Assembly: GCA_016722565.1 (NCBI GenBank)
Contig: JADKIU010000002.1
Coordinates: forward strand, 496,001 to 560,000
DNA from: Bacteroidota bacterium
GTDB lineage: Bacteria; Bacteroidota; Bacteroidia; 2-12-FULL-35-15
Length of the DNA stretch: 64,000 bases
Reading direction: 5' to 3'
Numbering within the stretch: position 1 is the stretch's first letter; the number at the start of each line of letters is the position of its first letter. Below are positions 35,093 through 45,971 of this stretch, piece by piece. Made by a program: the position numbers and the translations under genes. The notes beneath the pieces are model-generated. The model searched no databases. It was given only the letters and a program-made list of their open reading frames with translations, and had not been told where the DNA came from.

Positions 35093-36361
35093 ATGAAAAC
35101 AAAAAATCAGATTCAAAAAATAAATGAACAGACAACTGATTCGTTCAAAGCAATAAAAATCTCAACAGAAAATCTATTACTATTCCTAAATCTTAATCAA
35201 TTGGAAAAGTATAGCAAACAAACCTTCGAACTCTATTCAAGTGTAATGGGAATCAAAAAATGGTCCTTACTGCTATTACTCGCGCTTCTTAGTTTCGGAA
35301 CGTTTGCACAAGAGTCGAAAACAAAAACCAAACCGAGTATCACCGTATTAAATATTGATACCAAAGGTTTAAATCTAGATCCGAATCAAATGGGAAACAT
35401 GGTGCGTATTGAATTGGAAAAACTCGACACCTTTGAAGTGATGGATCGGTACGATGTATCGTATGTTGTTGAAAAGAACAAATTGAATATCAACAATTGT
35501 TATGGAAAAATTTGTTTGCTGGAAGTCGGGTCCATCATTAACTCCGAAAAGATGTTTACAGGAAGTGTTGAATTGATTGGGGAAATTGTTGTGGCCAACT
35601 TCCGACTCATCGATGTAAAAACGGGAACGATCGAAAAAACACAAGTTGATGAATACCTGAACTTGCCGAAAGAGTTGCAATCGATGGTAAAAATATCGAT
35701 TCGAAAAATGTTTAAAAAAGAAGTGGATGAACCCCTCGTAACCTATCTTACAAAGAAGAATAGCTTTGAGAGTTCAACAAGTAATCCGAATCAAACAAGT
35801 GTTAATTTATCCGGGCCAAGAAGTGGATTTGCCTATTTTACTGGAGATGCAGGTGCACGCTTGCAAGCACCCAGAAGTGAAGGAGGGTATGGTTCTTATC
35901 CGCTGATGTTTCAATTTGGGTATCAATTTGAGGTGCAATATTTAAATGAAGGAAATTATCAAGCCTTGTTTGAATTTCTTCCAACCATTACCGGCTTTAA
36001 TCAAAACGTTTTTATTCCAAGCTTAACCATCATGAATGGATTCAGAAATAATAAACGAGGATGGGAATTGGCTTTCGGACCAACATTCGGTTTGGTGAAT
36101 AAAGCCAATGGATATTATGATACAGAACGGATGTGGCATTTGGAATCAGAATGGACGGATACAACCATGGTGAATCCTTACCGAATAGAGAAACGAATAG
36201 ATAGCAGAGGAGGGTATGAGTTACAAGCTGGATTTATTGTTGCCGTGGGAAAAACCTTTAAATCAGGGAAATTAAATATACCGGTAAACATTTATGTTGT
36301 TCCGAATAAAGATGGAATTCGAATGGGGGCCTCTTTTGGCTTTAATGCAAAGAGGAGATAA
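35093..36361 (+). CDS. Exported protein with curli-assembly-like N-domain and beta-barrel-like C-terminal part
   Basis: The frame codes 422 residues. An internal ATG at 35246 (MGIKKWSLLLLLALLSFGTFAQ) gives a normal signal peptide, so the annotated first 51 residues may not be translated; they start after a TTTAACCCC leader similar to the gene upstream, so both starts remain possible. After the signal peptide, residues resemble a CsgG/TolB-N-like domain (SITVLNIDTKGLNLDP..MGNMVRIELEKLDTFEVMDRYDV, then INSEKMFTGSVELIGEIVVANFRLIDVKTGTIEKT). The last 180 residues are strand-rich with many aromatic residues. Probably an outer-membrane-associated protein. A strong terminator follows. Confidence 0.65.
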   Translation: MKTKNQIQKINEQTTDSFKAIKISTENLLLFLNLNQLEKYSKQTFELYSSVMGIKKWSLLLLLALLSFGTFAQESKTKTKPSITVLNIDTKGLNLDPNQMGNMVRIELEKLDTFEVMDRYDVSYVVEKNKLNINNCYGKICLLEVGSIINSEKMFTGSVELIGEIVVANFRLIDVKTGTIEKTQVDEYLNLPKELQSMVKISIRKMFKKEVDEPLVTYLTKKNSFESSTSNPNQTSVNLSGPRSGFAYFTGDAGARLQAPRSEGGYGSYPLMFQFGYQFEVQYLNEGNYQALFEFLPTITGFNQNVFIPSLTIMNGFRNNKRGWELAFGPTFGLVNKANGYYDTERMWHLESEWTDTTMVNPYRIEKRIDSRGGYELQAGFIVAVGKTFKSGKLNIPVNIYVVPNKDGIRMGASFGFNAKRR

Positions 36362-36379
36362 AAAGCGAATCGCTTTTTT

Positions 36380-36411
36380 GGTCTCTGCGCTTATGTGCAG
36401 AGACCTTTTTT
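36380..36411. terminator. Bidirectional intrinsic terminator
   Basis: GGTCTCTGC/GCAGAGACC stem with T7. A second small hairpin (AAAAGCG/CGCTTTT) lies at 36361-36377. They separate the rightward secreted-protein gene from the leftward MFS gene. Confidence 0.8.
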
Positions 36412-37660
36412 ATTCAATTTCTTTCAGATTTAATTTTCTCAATTTCGGTGCAACTTTATACGTTCCGGCAACAATTAAAATGGTCATTACACCACCAAAT
36501 ACAACCGAACGCACCAGTCCCATTGCGGCAGCAGCAATCCCTGATTCAAAGGCCCCTATTTCGTTGGATGAACCAATAAAGATGCTGTTCACAGCCGAAA
36601 CCCTGCCACGCATTTCATCCGGGGTGGCCAATTGTAAAATGGTATGACGAATCACCACACTTACGTTATCAAAAGCTCCGGTAAGGAATAAAAAGAAAAG
36701 TGATAAATAATAATTGGTAGAAACAGCAAACAAAATAGTTGCTACTCCAAACAATCCGACATTGATAAACAGATTCATGCCTGCATTTTTTGTAATTGGC
36801 TTATATGCTAATATGATTGCCGTAACAATGGCGCCAACGGCAGGCATTGCACGTAAAAAACCAAATTCCATTTCCCCAACATGCAAAATTTTATCGGCAA
36901 AAGCCGGTAACATTGCCACCGCTCCGCCAAACAAAACAGCAAACAAATCAAGCGAAAGAGCTCCTAAAATCAATTGGTTGCTGAAAACAAACTTTATTCC
37001 ACCCGATAAACTTTGCTTTAAGGTTTCTTTCTTTGTTTTTACAGGTATTGGCTTGGAGGCAATAAATACAAAGGAGAAAATGGAGATCACGATAAAAAAT
37101 AGATTTACCGTGTAGGCAGCAGAAATACTGATTGCACAAATAATTCCCGCCACAGTAGGTCCGACTACTGCACCCACATGCCAAATACTGCTGTTCCAAG
37201 TGGCTGAGTTGGCGTAATGCTCACGCGGAACAATCTGCGACATAAATGCCGGAAAAGCTGCTGATATAAATCCTCTCACGATACCGATAAAACCAAAAAC
37301 CAAATAAATCGGTAATGTGCCATATCGTTGGATTATAGTGGAGGTATCCAATGAAAAGTAGAGTAGGGAAGCAGTAGAAAATAAGAGTAAGGATACCGAT
37401 ACAATAATAATCAACTTCCGATTTACCGTATCCGCCACATGGCCGGAGAAAAATGAAACAATAATAAAGGGAATCGCCTCAGCCAAACCAATCATACCCA
37501 GCGCCAACTCATCGTTGGTGATCTTGTAGATTTGCAACCCCACAATGACACTTTGCATTTGAACAGCCAAGGTTAAAAAAAAGCGGGTATTCAAAAAAAA
37601 CAAGAACTCTTTTATTCTTAAAGCAGCATAGGGATCGTGGGTGGATTTTTTTAGTGACAT
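36410..37660 (-). CDS. Major facilitator superfamily transporter
   Basis: This 416-residue protein (ATG 37660; the longer TTG start is less likely) has about twelve hydrophobic segments in the MFS arrangement, with the loop 2-3 motif GHVADTVNRKLIIIVS, and the loop after helix 10 (LQLATPDEMRGRVSAVNSIFIG), which is typical of the EntS/YfmO-like drug or siderophore efflux group. Substrate unknown. No regulator is adjacent. The C-terminus is short and basic. Confidence 0.88.
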   Translation of the reverse strand: MSLKKSTHDPYAALRIKEFLFFLNTRFFLTLAVQMQSVIVGLQIYKITNDELALGMIGLAEAIPFIIVSFFSGHVADTVNRKLIIIVSVSLLLFSTASLLYFSLDTSTIIQRYGTLPIYLVFGFIGIVRGFISAAFPAFMSQIVPREHYANSATWNSSIWHVGAVVGPTVAGIICAISISAAYTVNLFFIVISIFSFVFIASKPIPVKTKKETLKQSLSGGIKFVFSNQLILGALSLDLFAVLFGGAVAMLPAFADKILHVGEMEFGFLRAMPAVGAIVTAIILAYKPITKNAGMNLFINVGLFGVATILFAVSTNYYLSLFFLFLTGAFDNVSVVIRHTILQLATPDEMRGRVSAVNSIFIGSSNEIGAFESGIAAAAMGLVRSVVFGGVMTILIVAGTYKVAPKLRKLNLKEIE

Positions 37661-37712
37661 AGATATTGCAAATTTATTATAATTTTGTCCAAACAAAATC
37701 TAATTCTATAAA

Positions 37713-38176
37713 ATGAAAAAATTATTCGTATTACTTGTTTCTGTAATGACTGCAACAGCAGCAAATGCGCAAAAAATCGCAACAGAAAACGTTCCTACTC
37801 CGGTTACGACTGCTTTTAAAGCTAAATTTTCAATAGCCGAAAAAACGGCTTGGGAAATGGATTATGACAATTATGTAGCTGATTTTTCGGTGGGTAAAAC
37901 CAATTTTTCGGCTAAATTCGACAAAGAAGGAAAATGGATTGAAACCGTTACCTATGTTAAATCTTCAGAGCTTCCGAAAGCCATCAAAGAATCACTTTCT
38001 AAAAAGTATGGTGAATTGAGTGCGTATAAAATTGAAGACGCAAGAAAAATAGAGAAAGAAAAAGAAACCATTTATGAAATGGAAATCATCAAGGTGAAAA
38101 CACGTTTGATGTGGAGTTTGACAATGAAGGGGAAATGGTTAAAGAAGAAAAAAAGACAGAAGGCAAAAAAGACTAA
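37713..38176 (+). CDS. PepSY-like secreted protein, single-base frameshift
   Basis: This protein has a signal peptide (MKKLFVLLVSVMTATAANAQ) and two PepSY-like units of the type in Bacteroidota periplasmic proteins: PTPVTTAFKAKFSIAEKTAWEMDYDNYVADFS.GKTNFSAKFDKEGKWIETV, then PKAIKESLSKKYGELSAYKIEDARKIEK... YEMEI. The frame as sequenced runs into the terminator. One base added around 38091-38094 gives IKGENTFDVEFDNEGEMVKEEKK and a stop at 38176, just before the hairpin, with 154 residues. So the true end is 38176 and one base is probably missing. Such proteins are thought to bind peptides or inhibit proteases. Confidence 0.8.
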
Positions 38177-38186
38177 GACTACAACT

Positions 38187-38220
38187 AAAAAGCCTCGCTC
38201 CATTCAGAGCGAGGCTTTTT
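38187..38220. terminator. Intrinsic terminator after the PepSY-like gene
   Basis: A5-GCCTCGCTC/GAGCGAGGC-T7 hairpin. Its position just after the restored stop at 38176 supports the frameshift reading of that gene, and it also faces the convergent gene at 38221. Confidence 0.85.
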
Positions 38221-38817
38221 TTATTTCTTAACGCCTTTCTTGGGCTTAGGAACAATGGCGTTGTACTTCATCAGATATTTCAACTGCTTATTGATAAACT
38301 CTCCATAATTATCGCGATCACCTTGATATTCTTTCAAAATCGCCTTTTCATCTGCGATTAACTTTTCAAAAGGCGCTTCTGTAGAAGGGTCTAGGTCTTT
38401 CAGATAATATAAATTAATTTTTCCATCAGCGGCTTTGTAAAACCAATATTTCCCTTCCGCATCAATTTTGTAAGTGGCTTTCGGACTGATTAACAAATCT
38501 ATCCGGCCAACAATCACAATCTTGGCATAAAATCCATCCATATACATGTAATCGCAGCTATCAATGTATCGAAAGCCCCAGTATTTTTCTTTTATACAAT
38601 TCACCTTATGCTCAACATTTTTACTGTCTTTATACATTAAAATCCCAACATTATAGTTTTCACTTTCCTGCATGTTTCCAATAATCGTTAATTTCTTCTG
38701 AAGGTAATCTTCTTTGGTAAGATAGTATCCAAATTGATTATTGCGGTCTGCCTGAGCTTGAAATGCAAATAGAAAGAAGAGGCAAAAAATGCGGAAGTGA
38801 GTTAGGATGATTTTCAT
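38221..38817 (-). CDS. Secreted protein of unknown function
   Basis: This is a 198-residue protein with signal peptide MKIILTHFRIFCLFFLFAFQAQA. The mature part mixes strands rich in Tyr and Lys with a helical, highly charged C-terminus (EKLIADEKAILKEYQGDRDNYGEFINKQLKYLMKYN) ending in KPKKGVKK. Not recognised. It is flanked by terminators and is probably monocistronic. Confidence 0.65.
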   Translation of the reverse strand: MKIILTHFRIFCLFFLFAFQAQADRNNQFGYYLTKEDYLQKKLTIIGNMQESENYNVGILMYKDSKNVEHKVNCIKEKYWGFRYIDSCDYMYMDGFYAKIVIVGRIDLLISPKATYKIDAEGKYWFYKAADGKINLYYLKDLDPSTEAPFEKLIADEKAILKEYQGDRDNYGEFINKQLKYLMKYNAIVPKPKKGVKK

Positions 38818-38930
38818 AAATATACTTTTAATAGTTGGGACGTATTCAAATGTGCAAAATAAATACGGAGCAATGTATACAAACTTTTAAGTGGCGGGAA
38901 TTGGTTATTAAGTGGTCGATATCAAAAAAA

Positions 38931-38958
38931 ATCGCCTCCGAATGATTCCGGAGGCGAT
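38931..38958 (-). terminator. Terminator of clpC
   Basis: ATCGCCTCCG/CGGAGGCGAT hairpin right after the clpC stop, with T7 on the minus strand. Confidence 0.85.
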
Positions 38959-38963
38959 GTGTT

Positions 38964-41498
38964 TTATTCTTCTTTTTTACTTTTCTTCGGTTTTGATTCT
39001 TTTGGTTTATTGATTTTAATTTTGATTTCATCTTTCGTTTTATCAAAATCAACCTCAATCGTATCACCTTCGCTCAAGTTCGATTTGATGATTTCTTCTG
39101 CCAATGGATCTTCCAAATACTTTTGAATCGCGCGTTTTAATGGGCGAGCTCCAAACTGAACATCGTATCCTTTATCAGAGATATAATCTTTGGCTTCATC
39201 TGATACTTTGATTGAGTATCCCAATCCGTTGATTCTACCATAAAGACTGTTTAATTCAATGTCAATGATCTTGTGAATATCCTCACGGGTCAAGGAATTA
39301 AACATCACCACATCATCAATACGATTTAAGAATTCAGGAGCAAATGCCTTTTTCAAAGCACCTTCGATGATTCCTTTTGAGTTTTCATCTTCCACCTCTT
39401 TTTTAGCGCTGGTGCTAAATCCAACACCTTGTCCGAAGTCTTTCAACTGACGTGCACCAATGTTTGAAGTCATGATGATGATCGTGTTTTTGAAATCAAT
39501 TTTACGACCCAAACTATCTGTCATCATTCCATCATCCAAAGCTTGTAATAACAAGTTGAATACATCCGGATGTGCTTTTTCAATTTCATCTAATAATACA
39601 ACTGCGTAAGGTCTTCTACGAACTTTCTCCGTTAATTGTCCACCTTCTTCATAACCCACATATCCCGGAGGCGCCCCAACCAAACGCGATACAGAGAATT
39701 TCTCCATGTATTCACTCATGTCGATACGAATCAATGCATCATCATTATCGAATAAATATTTAGATAAAATTTTCGCCAATTGTGTTTTACCAACACCGGT
39801 AGGGCCAAGGAAGATGAATGAACCGATTGGTTTATTCGGATCTTTTAATCCGGCACGGTTACGTTGAATAGCTTTAACCACTTTTCTCACGGCATCGTCT
39901 TGTCCGATTACCTTGCCTTGAAGCAATTCTGCCATCTTCACCAATTTGTCGCCTTCATTTTGAGCAACACGTTGAACAGGAACACCGGTCATCATTGCAA
40001 CTACTTCTGCAACATTGTCTTCACTCACCATTTCACGGTGTGTTTTACTTTCTTCTTCCCATGCTTTTTTAGCAGCATCTAATTGCTCTAACAAGGTGCG
40101 CTCTGTATCGCGCAAACGAGCAGCTTCTTCATACTTTTGAGAACGAACAACTTTGTTCTTTTCTTCTTTAATATCTTCTAATTTTTTCTCAATTTCAACG
40201 ATGTTCTTTGGAACATTGATGTTGGTAATATGAACACGAGAACCCGCTTCATCCAATGCATCAATTGCTTTATCCGGCAAGTGACGATCGGTGATATAAC
40301 GAGCAGTTAAGGTAACACATGCTTTAATAGCTTCATCGGTATACGTTACATTGTGATGATCTTCGTATTTCGATTTGATGTTGTTTAAGATTTGAATCGT
40401 TTCTTCCGGAGTAGCTGGTTCAACAATTACTTTTTGGAATCGTCTTTCTAAGGCGCCATCTTTTTCAATATATTGACGATATTCATCTAATGTTGTAGCA
40501 CCAATACATTGGATTTCTCCACGTGCCAAGGCCGGTTTAAACATGTTGGAAGCATCCAAAGATCCGGAAGCACCACCAGCACCAATAATGGTATGAATCT
40601 CATCAATGAATAAAATTACATCCGGTGATTTTTCAAGTTCGTTCATTACGGCTTTCATACGCTCTTCAAACTGTCCACGATACTTAGTACCAGCAACAAG
40701 AGAAGCCAAATCAAGGGTAACAACACGTTTACCAAACAAAACACGAGAAACTTTACGTTGTACGATGCGCAATGCCAAACCTTCGGCAATCGCAGATTTA
40801 CCAACACCTGGTTCACCTATTAAGATGGGGTTATTTTTCTTTCTACGTGATAAAATTTGAGAAACGCGTTCGATTTCTTTTTCACGACCAACAATCGGGT
40901 CTAATTTACCTTCCTCGGCAGCTTTGGTTAAATCGCGACCGAAGTTATCCAGAACAGGGGTTTTGGATTTACTGTCAACAGGTTTCTTAGTACTGCTAGC
41001 ACTAAACTGATCCTCATCTGCATCATCGTCAGAAGGAGTTCCCGGAAATTCCGCTTTCGGATCCGATTTTGATAATTCCAATTCGCTTTTCATAACGTCA
41101 TAGTCTACTTTAAATTTTTGTAATGATTTTGTAGCAACGTTATCTTCATCTTTTAAGATGGACAAAATAAGATGCTCGGTACCAATCACGGCACTTTTAA
41201 ACAGTTTTGCTTCCAAATAAGTGATTTTTAAAGCTCTTTCAGCTTGTTTCATCAACGGGATATTTGCCAAATTGCTTACCTTGTGATTGCCTGTTCCAAT
41301 AGACTGCTCAACGGTTTTACGCAATTCTTGTAAATCCACATTTAATGACTTTAATAAACGAACAGCAGTACCTTCACCTTCGCGAATAATCCCTAATAAT
41401 AAATGCTCTGTTCCAATGTAATCGTGCCCCAAACGTAATGCTTCCTCTCTGCTGTAGGTGATTACATCCTTAACTCTTGGTGAAAATTTTGCTTCCAT
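38964..41498 (-). CDS. clpC: ATP-dependent Clp protease ATP-binding subunit ClpC
   Basis: ClpC is a hexameric AAA+ unfoldase that feeds substrates to ClpP. The 844-residue length fits. Domains in order: two Clp N repeats ([37 protein letters not shown] and the following unit), AAA1 with Walker A GEPGVGKS and Walker [11 protein letters not shown], a UVR-type helical insert ([19 protein letters not shown]), AAA2 with GPTGVGKT and [14 protein letters not shown], and the ClpB D2-small domain. The C-terminus is lysine-rich. It is divergent from gyrA over a 338-base gap. No mcsA/mcsB/ctsR genes are adjacent, unlike in Firmicutes. Confidence 0.96.
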   Translation of the reverse strand: MEAKFSPRVKDVITYSREEALRLGHDYIGTEHLLLGIIREGEGTAVRLLKSLNVDLQELRKTVEQSIGTGNHKVSNLANIPLMKQAERALKITYLEAKLFKSAVIGTEHLILSILKDEDNVATKSLQKFKVDYDVMKSELELSKSDPKAEFPGTPSDDDADEDQFSASSTKKPVDSKSKTPVLDNFGRDLTKAAEEGKLDPIVGREKEIERVSQILSRRKKNNPILIGEPGVGKSAIAEGLALRIVQRKVSRVLFGKRVVTLDLASLVAGTKYRGQFEERMKAVMNELEKSPDVILFIDEIHTIIGAGGASGSLDASNMFKPALARGEIQCIGATTLDEYRQYIEKDGALERRFQKVIVEPATPEETIQILNNIKSKYEDHHNVTYTDEAIKACVTLTARYITDRHLPDKAIDALDEAGSRVHITNINVPKNIVEIEKKLEDIKEEKNKVVRSQKYEEAARLRDTERTLLEQLDAAKKAWEEESKTHREMVSEDNVAEVVAMMTGVPVQRVAQNEGDKLVKMAELLQGKVIGQDDAVRKVVKAIQRNRAGLKDPNKPIGSFIFLGPTGVGKTQLAKILSKYLFDNDDALIRIDMSEYMEKFSVSRLVGAPPGYVGYEEGGQLTEKVRRRPYAVVLLDEIEKAHPDVFNLLLQALDDGMMTDSLGRKIDFKNTIIIMTSNIGARQLKDFGQGVGFSTSAKKEVEDENSKGIIEGALKKAFAPEFLNRIDDVVMFNSLTREDIHKIIDIELNSLYGRINGLGYSIKVSDEAKDYISDKGYDVQFGARPLKRAIQKYLEDPLAEEIIKSNLSEGDTIEVDFDKTKDEIKIKINKPKESKPKKSKKEE

Positions 41499-41836
41499 AA
41501 TGCAGTATTTTTAAATTGTTACTTTAACGTTTTAAATTATTCAAGAGTTACTTTTGCCACGAATAATAATAGTTTCGTGTACTTTACCAAAAGTAATTAC
41601 TCCTTTTTAAGATGTCCTATCTCTACCCTTAATTTTATCAACAAAAAAGTGTCAATAATGTTGATAATTTAAAGGTAAAAATCGGTTTTGTGTCCTACGA
41701 AATAAGTATTTTCGAACCTCCTTAAAACACAAGGAAATTATCAATTATTGTGCTAAAAATAAATCATGACAATCCCGCACGTGTGGGACTGAAAAAAAGG
41801 CAACATATTAAAACAATAAAATAGAAAAACGAAATT
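41499..41836. other. Divergent control region between clpC and gyrA
   Basis: This 338-base AT-rich gap holds no convincing ORF. Possible promoter elements are TACTTTTG (minus, 41595-41588), an exact TAnnTTTG for clpC, and TTTG at 41687 with TATTTTCG at 41707-41714 (plus, spacing only 16, one mismatch) for gyrA. A near-perfect palindrome TCCCGCACGTGTGGGA, centred on CACGTG, lies at 41773-41788, about 50 bases before the gyrA start. It may be a regulator site or a dispersed palindrome. Confidence 0.45.
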
Positions 41837-44410
41837 ATGGCAGACGGAGAAAAAATTATTCCAATTAACATTGAAGAGGAAATGAAATCGGCTTACATCG
41901 ATTATTCGATGTCGGTTATTGTATCGCGTGCATTACCTGATGTTAGAGATGGTTTAAAACCGGTTCATAGACGTGTATTGTACGGAATGCTGGATTTGGG
42001 TGTCATGTCAAATCGACCACATAAAAAATCAGCGCGTATCGTTGGGGAAGTACTTGGTAAGTACCATCCGCATGGCGACACGTCTGTATACGATGCCATG
42101 GTGCGTATGGCGCAAGATTGGAGTTTACGTTATCCATTGGTTGACGGACAAGGTAACTACGGTTCGATTGATGGGGATAGTCCGGCTGCAATGCGTTATA
42201 CCGAAGCACGTTTGAAAAAAATTGCGGAGGAAATGTTGGCAGACATCGAAAAAGATACTGTTGATTTTCGTCCGAATTTCGATGATTCATTAGAAGAACC
42301 AACTGTTCTTCCTACTAAAATACCAAACCTATTAATTAACGGTGCATCCGGAATTGCGGTGGGGATGGCAACGAATATGCCACCACATAACTTAACCGAA
42401 ATTATCAATGCTACCGTTGCGTATATCGACAACAGAGAAATTGATATTGCGGGCTTGATGCAATTTGTAAAAGCACCGGATTTCCCTACAGGCGGAATCA
42501 TTTATGGTTACGAAGGTGTAAAAGATGCTTTTGAAACCGGCAGAGGTCGTATTGTAATGCGTGCAAAAACAACCATGGAAACTACAGATTCCGGAAGAGA
42601 GCGCATTATTGTAAACGAAATCCCTTACCAGGTAAATAAAGCGGAGATGATTCGCAAAACAGCGGATTTAATCAACGATAAAAAAATTGAAGGCATTTCC
42701 GATATCCGTGATGAATCGGATAGAGATGGGATGCGTATTGTGTATGAAATTAAACGCGATGCCATTACCAATGTCGTTTTAAACAACCTTTTCAAATATA
42801 CAGAGCTTCAAACCTCTTTTAGCGTTAACAACATTGCTTTGGTGGGTGGTCGCCCGATGATGCTCAACCTAAAAGACATGATTGTGCATTTTGTGGCACA
42901 TCGTCATGAAGTAATCGTTCGCAGAACCAAATACGAATTGGCACAAGCTGAAAAGCGTGCGCATATCTTACAAGGTTATTTAATTGCCTTGGATCATTTG
43001 GATGAAGTTATCAAATTAATCCGTGCTGCAGCAACACCTCAAGAAGCGCAAGACGGCTTAATGAGCAACTTTGGTTTGAGCGAAATTCAAGCTAAAGCGA
43101 TACTTGAAATGAGATTACGTGTACTTACTGGTTTAGAGAGAGATAAGATCAAGGAAGAGTACAATACATTAATGGAATTAATCAAGCATTTAAAAGAAGT
43201 ATTAGAAGACGAAGGTTTACGTATGGCCATCATCAAAGATGAGTTAAACGAAATGAAAGAGAAATACGGTGATGAGCGCAAAACAGAGCTAGTATATGCT
43301 TCAGGTGACTTCCGTATGGAAGATATGATTGCGGATGAAGGTGTGGTGATTACCATTTCTCATATGGGTTATATTAAACGTACGCCTTTAACCGAATACC
43401 GCACGCAAGGCAGAGGTGGTAAAGGAGCGAAAGGCAGCACCACACGTGATGATGACTTTATTGAACATTTATTCATTGCGTCTACCCACAACTATTTATT
43501 GTTATTTACAGAACAAGGAAGATGTTTCTGGATGCGTGCGTTTGAAGTGCCGGAAGGAACACGCGTATCAAAAGGACGTGCCATCCAAAACATGATCAAT
43601 ATCCCAAGTGATGATAAGGTGAAAGCCTATATCAATGTAAAAGACCTGACCAACGAGGAATACATTGCAAACAATTACATTATAATGTGTACCAAAAATG
43701 GTATCATCAAGAAAACGACTTTGGAAGCTTATTCCCGTCCGCGTCAAAATGGTATCAATGCAATTACAGTAAGAGAAGGCGATACATTGCTAGAAGTATT
43801 GTTAACCAACGGAACCAACGAAATCATGTTGGCTTCAAAAGCCGGAAAAGTGGTTCGTTTCAACGAAGCAAACGTTCGTCCAATGGGTAGAAATGCTTCC
43901 GGTGTTAGAGGTATCAATTTAGGTGAAGAAAAAGACAATGAAGTTGTAGGTATGATTGCGATGCCGGACCAAAACAGCAATGTAATGGTGGTTTCACAAA
44001 AAGGATATGGAAAACGTTCTGAAATTGAAGAATACCGTGTTACAAAACGTGGTGGAAAAGGTGTAAAAACCATCAACATCACTGAAAAGACCGGTAATTT
44101 GATTGCCATTAAAGATGTTACCGATAAAGATGGCTTGATGATTATCAACAGATCAGGAATCATCATCCGTTTGGCAATTTCTGAATTACGTGTAATAGGC
44201 CGTGCAACACAAGGTGTACGCTTGATTAACATGAAAGAAGGAGAGGAAATTGCTGCTGTAAGTAAAGTAGAAGTAGAGGAGGAGGTAGAAACTGCTGAAG
44301 GCATAGCAACAGAAACTCCAACTGCTGAATATGGAAATGAGGGCACCGATGCGTCTTCAGAGAACACTGAAAATGATGGCAAGGAACTTGATACGCCACC
44401 AACTGAATAA
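41837..44410 (+). CDS. gyrA: DNA gyrase subunit A
   Basis: GyrA forms the cleavage-religation core of gyrase, which introduces negative supercoils. The 857-residue length fits. The winged-helix region has [17 protein letters not shown], with Thr82 at the quinolone-resistance serine position of E. coli (Ser83); Thr there can still serve the water-metal bridge. The catalytic Tyr121 is in [12 protein letters not shown]. The C-terminal pinwheel carries the GyrA-box-like [10 protein letters not shown], which marks gyrase rather than topoisomerase IV. The protein ends with an acidic tail rich in Glu and Thr. The next gene follows after 66 bases. Confidence 0.96.
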   Translation: MADGEKIIPINIEEEMKSAYIDYSMSVIVSRALPDVRDGLKPVHRRVLYGMLDLGVMSNRPHKKSARIVGEVLGKYHPHGDTSVYDAMVRMAQDWSLRYPLVDGQGNYGSIDGDSPAAMRYTEARLKKIAEEMLADIEKDTVDFRPNFDDSLEEPTVLPTKIPNLLINGASGIAVGMATNMPPHNLTEIINATVAYIDNREIDIAGLMQFVKAPDFPTGGIIYGYEGVKDAFETGRGRIVMRAKTTMETTDSGRERIIVNEIPYQVNKAEMIRKTADLINDKKIEGISDIRDESDRDGMRIVYEIKRDAITNVVLNNLFKYTELQTSFSVNNIALVGGRPMMLNLKDMIVHFVAHRHEVIVRRTKYELAQAEKRAHILQGYLIALDHLDEVIKLIRAAATPQEAQDGLMSNFGLSEIQAKAILEMRLRVLTGLERDKIKEEYNTLMELIKHLKEVLEDEGLRMAIIKDELNEMKEKYGDERKTELVYASGDFRMEDMIADEGVVITISHMGYIKRTPLTEYRTQGRGGKGAKGSTTRDDDFIEHLFIASTHNYLLLFTEQGRCFWMRAFEVPEGTRVSKGRAIQNMINIPSDDKVKAYINVKDLTNEEYIANNYIIMCTKNGIIKKTTLEAYSRPRQNGINAITVREGDTLLEVLLTNGTNEIMLASKAGKVVRFNEANVRPMGRNASGVRGINLGEEKDNEVVGMIAMPDQNSNVMVVSQKGYGKRSEIEEYRVTKRGGKGVKTINITEKTGNLIAIKDVTDKDGLMIINRSGIIIRLAISELRVIGRATQGVRLINMKEGEEIAAVSKVEVEEEVETAEGIATETPTAEYGNEGTDASSENTENDGKELDTPPTE

Positions 44411-44476
44411 ATAAGCCTTGCCCCTTCTCAATAAATAGAGGAGGGGCATTAGGTAAAAAACAAATAAAAATAACTT

Positions 44477-45736
44477 ATGAAAAAAATAGCAATCTTGTTT
44501 GTCGCGACAACCCTTGTTATCAATGGCTTTGCGCAAAATGTAAAAATCGTGAACGCAAAAAACTACTTGCGTGATTTTAGTGAATCAAAAGACATTGAAT
44601 CCTTAAATAAAGCAAAAGAAAACATCGACTTAGCAGCAGCACATGTGGATACAAAGGATTTACCTAAAACACAAACGCTCAAAGCACAGGTGTATTTAAC
44701 CATTTTTGAGAATACCTTGCGTTTAGAAACCGAAAAGTTAACCGCAACAGTAACGGATCCCAACAAACGCAACTTGGCAGCATACCAAGCAGCAAACTCT
44801 TCCTCATTGGCAGATGCATTTGCGGGATGTACAGCTTCTAAAGCAAACGACCCGAAAGGAAATTACACATCTGAAGTGAATTCCTATATCGCTAAAATTG
44901 CTTCACACTATGAAAACAAAGCCATCGCTGATTATAATGCAAAGAAATATGCAGATGCATTGCCATCTTTTGAAAAAGCATATGAAATCAATGGTTCAAA
45001 AGACACCACCACTTTAGGAAACTGCGCTTTGGTAGCAGATAGAGCTGGTATCTACGATAAAGCAAAGTTGTATTATCAAAAAATGATTGATAACAAACAA
45101 GGCTTTGGAAATACGTATTCTTCTCTGGTGAATGTGTATTTGAATATGAAAGACAGTGTTGGAGCAATGGAAGTATTGAAAAAAGGTCGTACAACCTATC
45201 CAAACGACATCAACTTGGTAATTACAGAAACCAACTATTTCTTAAAAACCAACAACAGTAAGGAAGCGTTAAACAACTTAAACATTGCCTTGACTGCAAA
45301 ACCGAAGGATGCTAACCTTTACTTGGTAAGAGGAAACATCTATGATAACTTGGCGAATCCGAAGGATGCAACCAACAAAGACATGGCGAAACCTAAGGAT
45401 TACGAAACGTTGATTGGGCAAGCTGAGGCGGATTATAAAAAAGCGATTGAATTGAAACCCGACTATTTTGATGCATTGTACAACTTAGGAGTATTGTATA
45501 ACAACCATGGTGTCGCGTTGAGTAAAATTGCCGACCAAATTACGGACAATGCGAAATACAAAGCAGCAAACGACTTGGCGACAGAAGAATTCAAAAAAGC
45601 ATTACCGGTGTTGGAAAAAGCATTGGAAGTTAGTCCGAAGGACAAAAACACGATGTATGCGTTAAAGCAAATTTATGCGAGAACACAGCAACCAGAAAAG
45701 GTAAAAGAGATCAATGAGAAATTGAAGAACAACTAA
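44477..45736 (+). CDS. Secreted TPR-repeat protein
   Basis: This 419-residue protein has a signal peptide (MKKIAILFVATTLVINGFAQ) followed by helical TPR-like repeats, clearest at AIADYNAKKYADALPSFEKAYEINGS, IYDKAKLYYQKMID, AMEVLKKGRTTYPNDINLV, EALNNLNIALTAKPKDANLYLVRGNIYD, AEADYKKAIELKPDYFDALYNLGVLY and VLEKALEVSPKDKNTMYALKQIYAR. It may act as a periplasmic or surface scaffold. It is downstream of gyrA on the same strand; a G/C stem-loop without a T run lies between them. Confidence 0.85.
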   Translation: MKKIAILFVATTLVINGFAQNVKIVNAKNYLRDFSESKDIESLNKAKENIDLAAAHVDTKDLPKTQTLKAQVYLTIFENTLRLETEKLTATVTDPNKRNLAAYQAANSSSLADAFAGCTASKANDPKGNYTSEVNSYIAKIASHYENKAIADYNAKKYADALPSFEKAYEINGSKDTTTLGNCALVADRAGIYDKAKLYYQKMIDNKQGFGNTYSSLVNVYLNMKDSVGAMEVLKKGRTTYPNDINLVITETNYFLKTNNSKEALNNLNIALTAKPKDANLYLVRGNIYDNLANPKDATNKDMAKPKDYETLIGQAEADYKKAIELKPDYFDALYNLGVLYNNHGVALSKIADQITDNAKYKAANDLATEEFKKALPVLEKALEVSPKDKNTMYALKQIYARTQQPEKVKEINEKLKNN

Positions 45737-45760
45737 GGCTTCCACCTAGTTGCAATTCAT

Positions 45761-45792
45761 AAAAGCGGGGAGCAGAAATGCTTCTCGCTTTT
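45761..45792 (+). terminator. Intrinsic terminator after the TPR gene
   Basis: AAAAGCG.G.AGCA/TGCT.C.CGCTTTT hairpin with a 4-base loop and T7. Confidence 0.8.
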
Positions 45793-45971
45793 TTTGTTTC
45801 TTATTACTTGTCAAGGAAAGACAGAAAGTAGTACTTTAATTAAATGATAGGTATTCAGCTAAATACTACTTAACATAATATTAATTATAAGACTACAATA
45901 TACATATAAAACTGATTAATAATGACTTATAAAGATTGATTAATTTTAAAGGATTATAGCAATATTGGACA

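Noticed and set aside
35093..36361. Calling the 35093 gene a curli secretion protein CsgG
   Set aside because: Only the N-terminal domain pattern resembles CsgG/TolB-N; there is no lipobox and no csg genes are near.
43744..44382. 212-residue minus-strand ORF within gyrA
   Set aside because: It is fully antisense to conserved gyrA codons, low in complexity (Ser/Pro/Thr-rich), and has no promoter.
44413..44455. Stem-loop after gyrA as an intrinsic terminator
   Set aside because: A G/C-rich stem (TGCCCCT/AGGGGCA) is present but no T run follows, so read-through to the TPR gene is likely.
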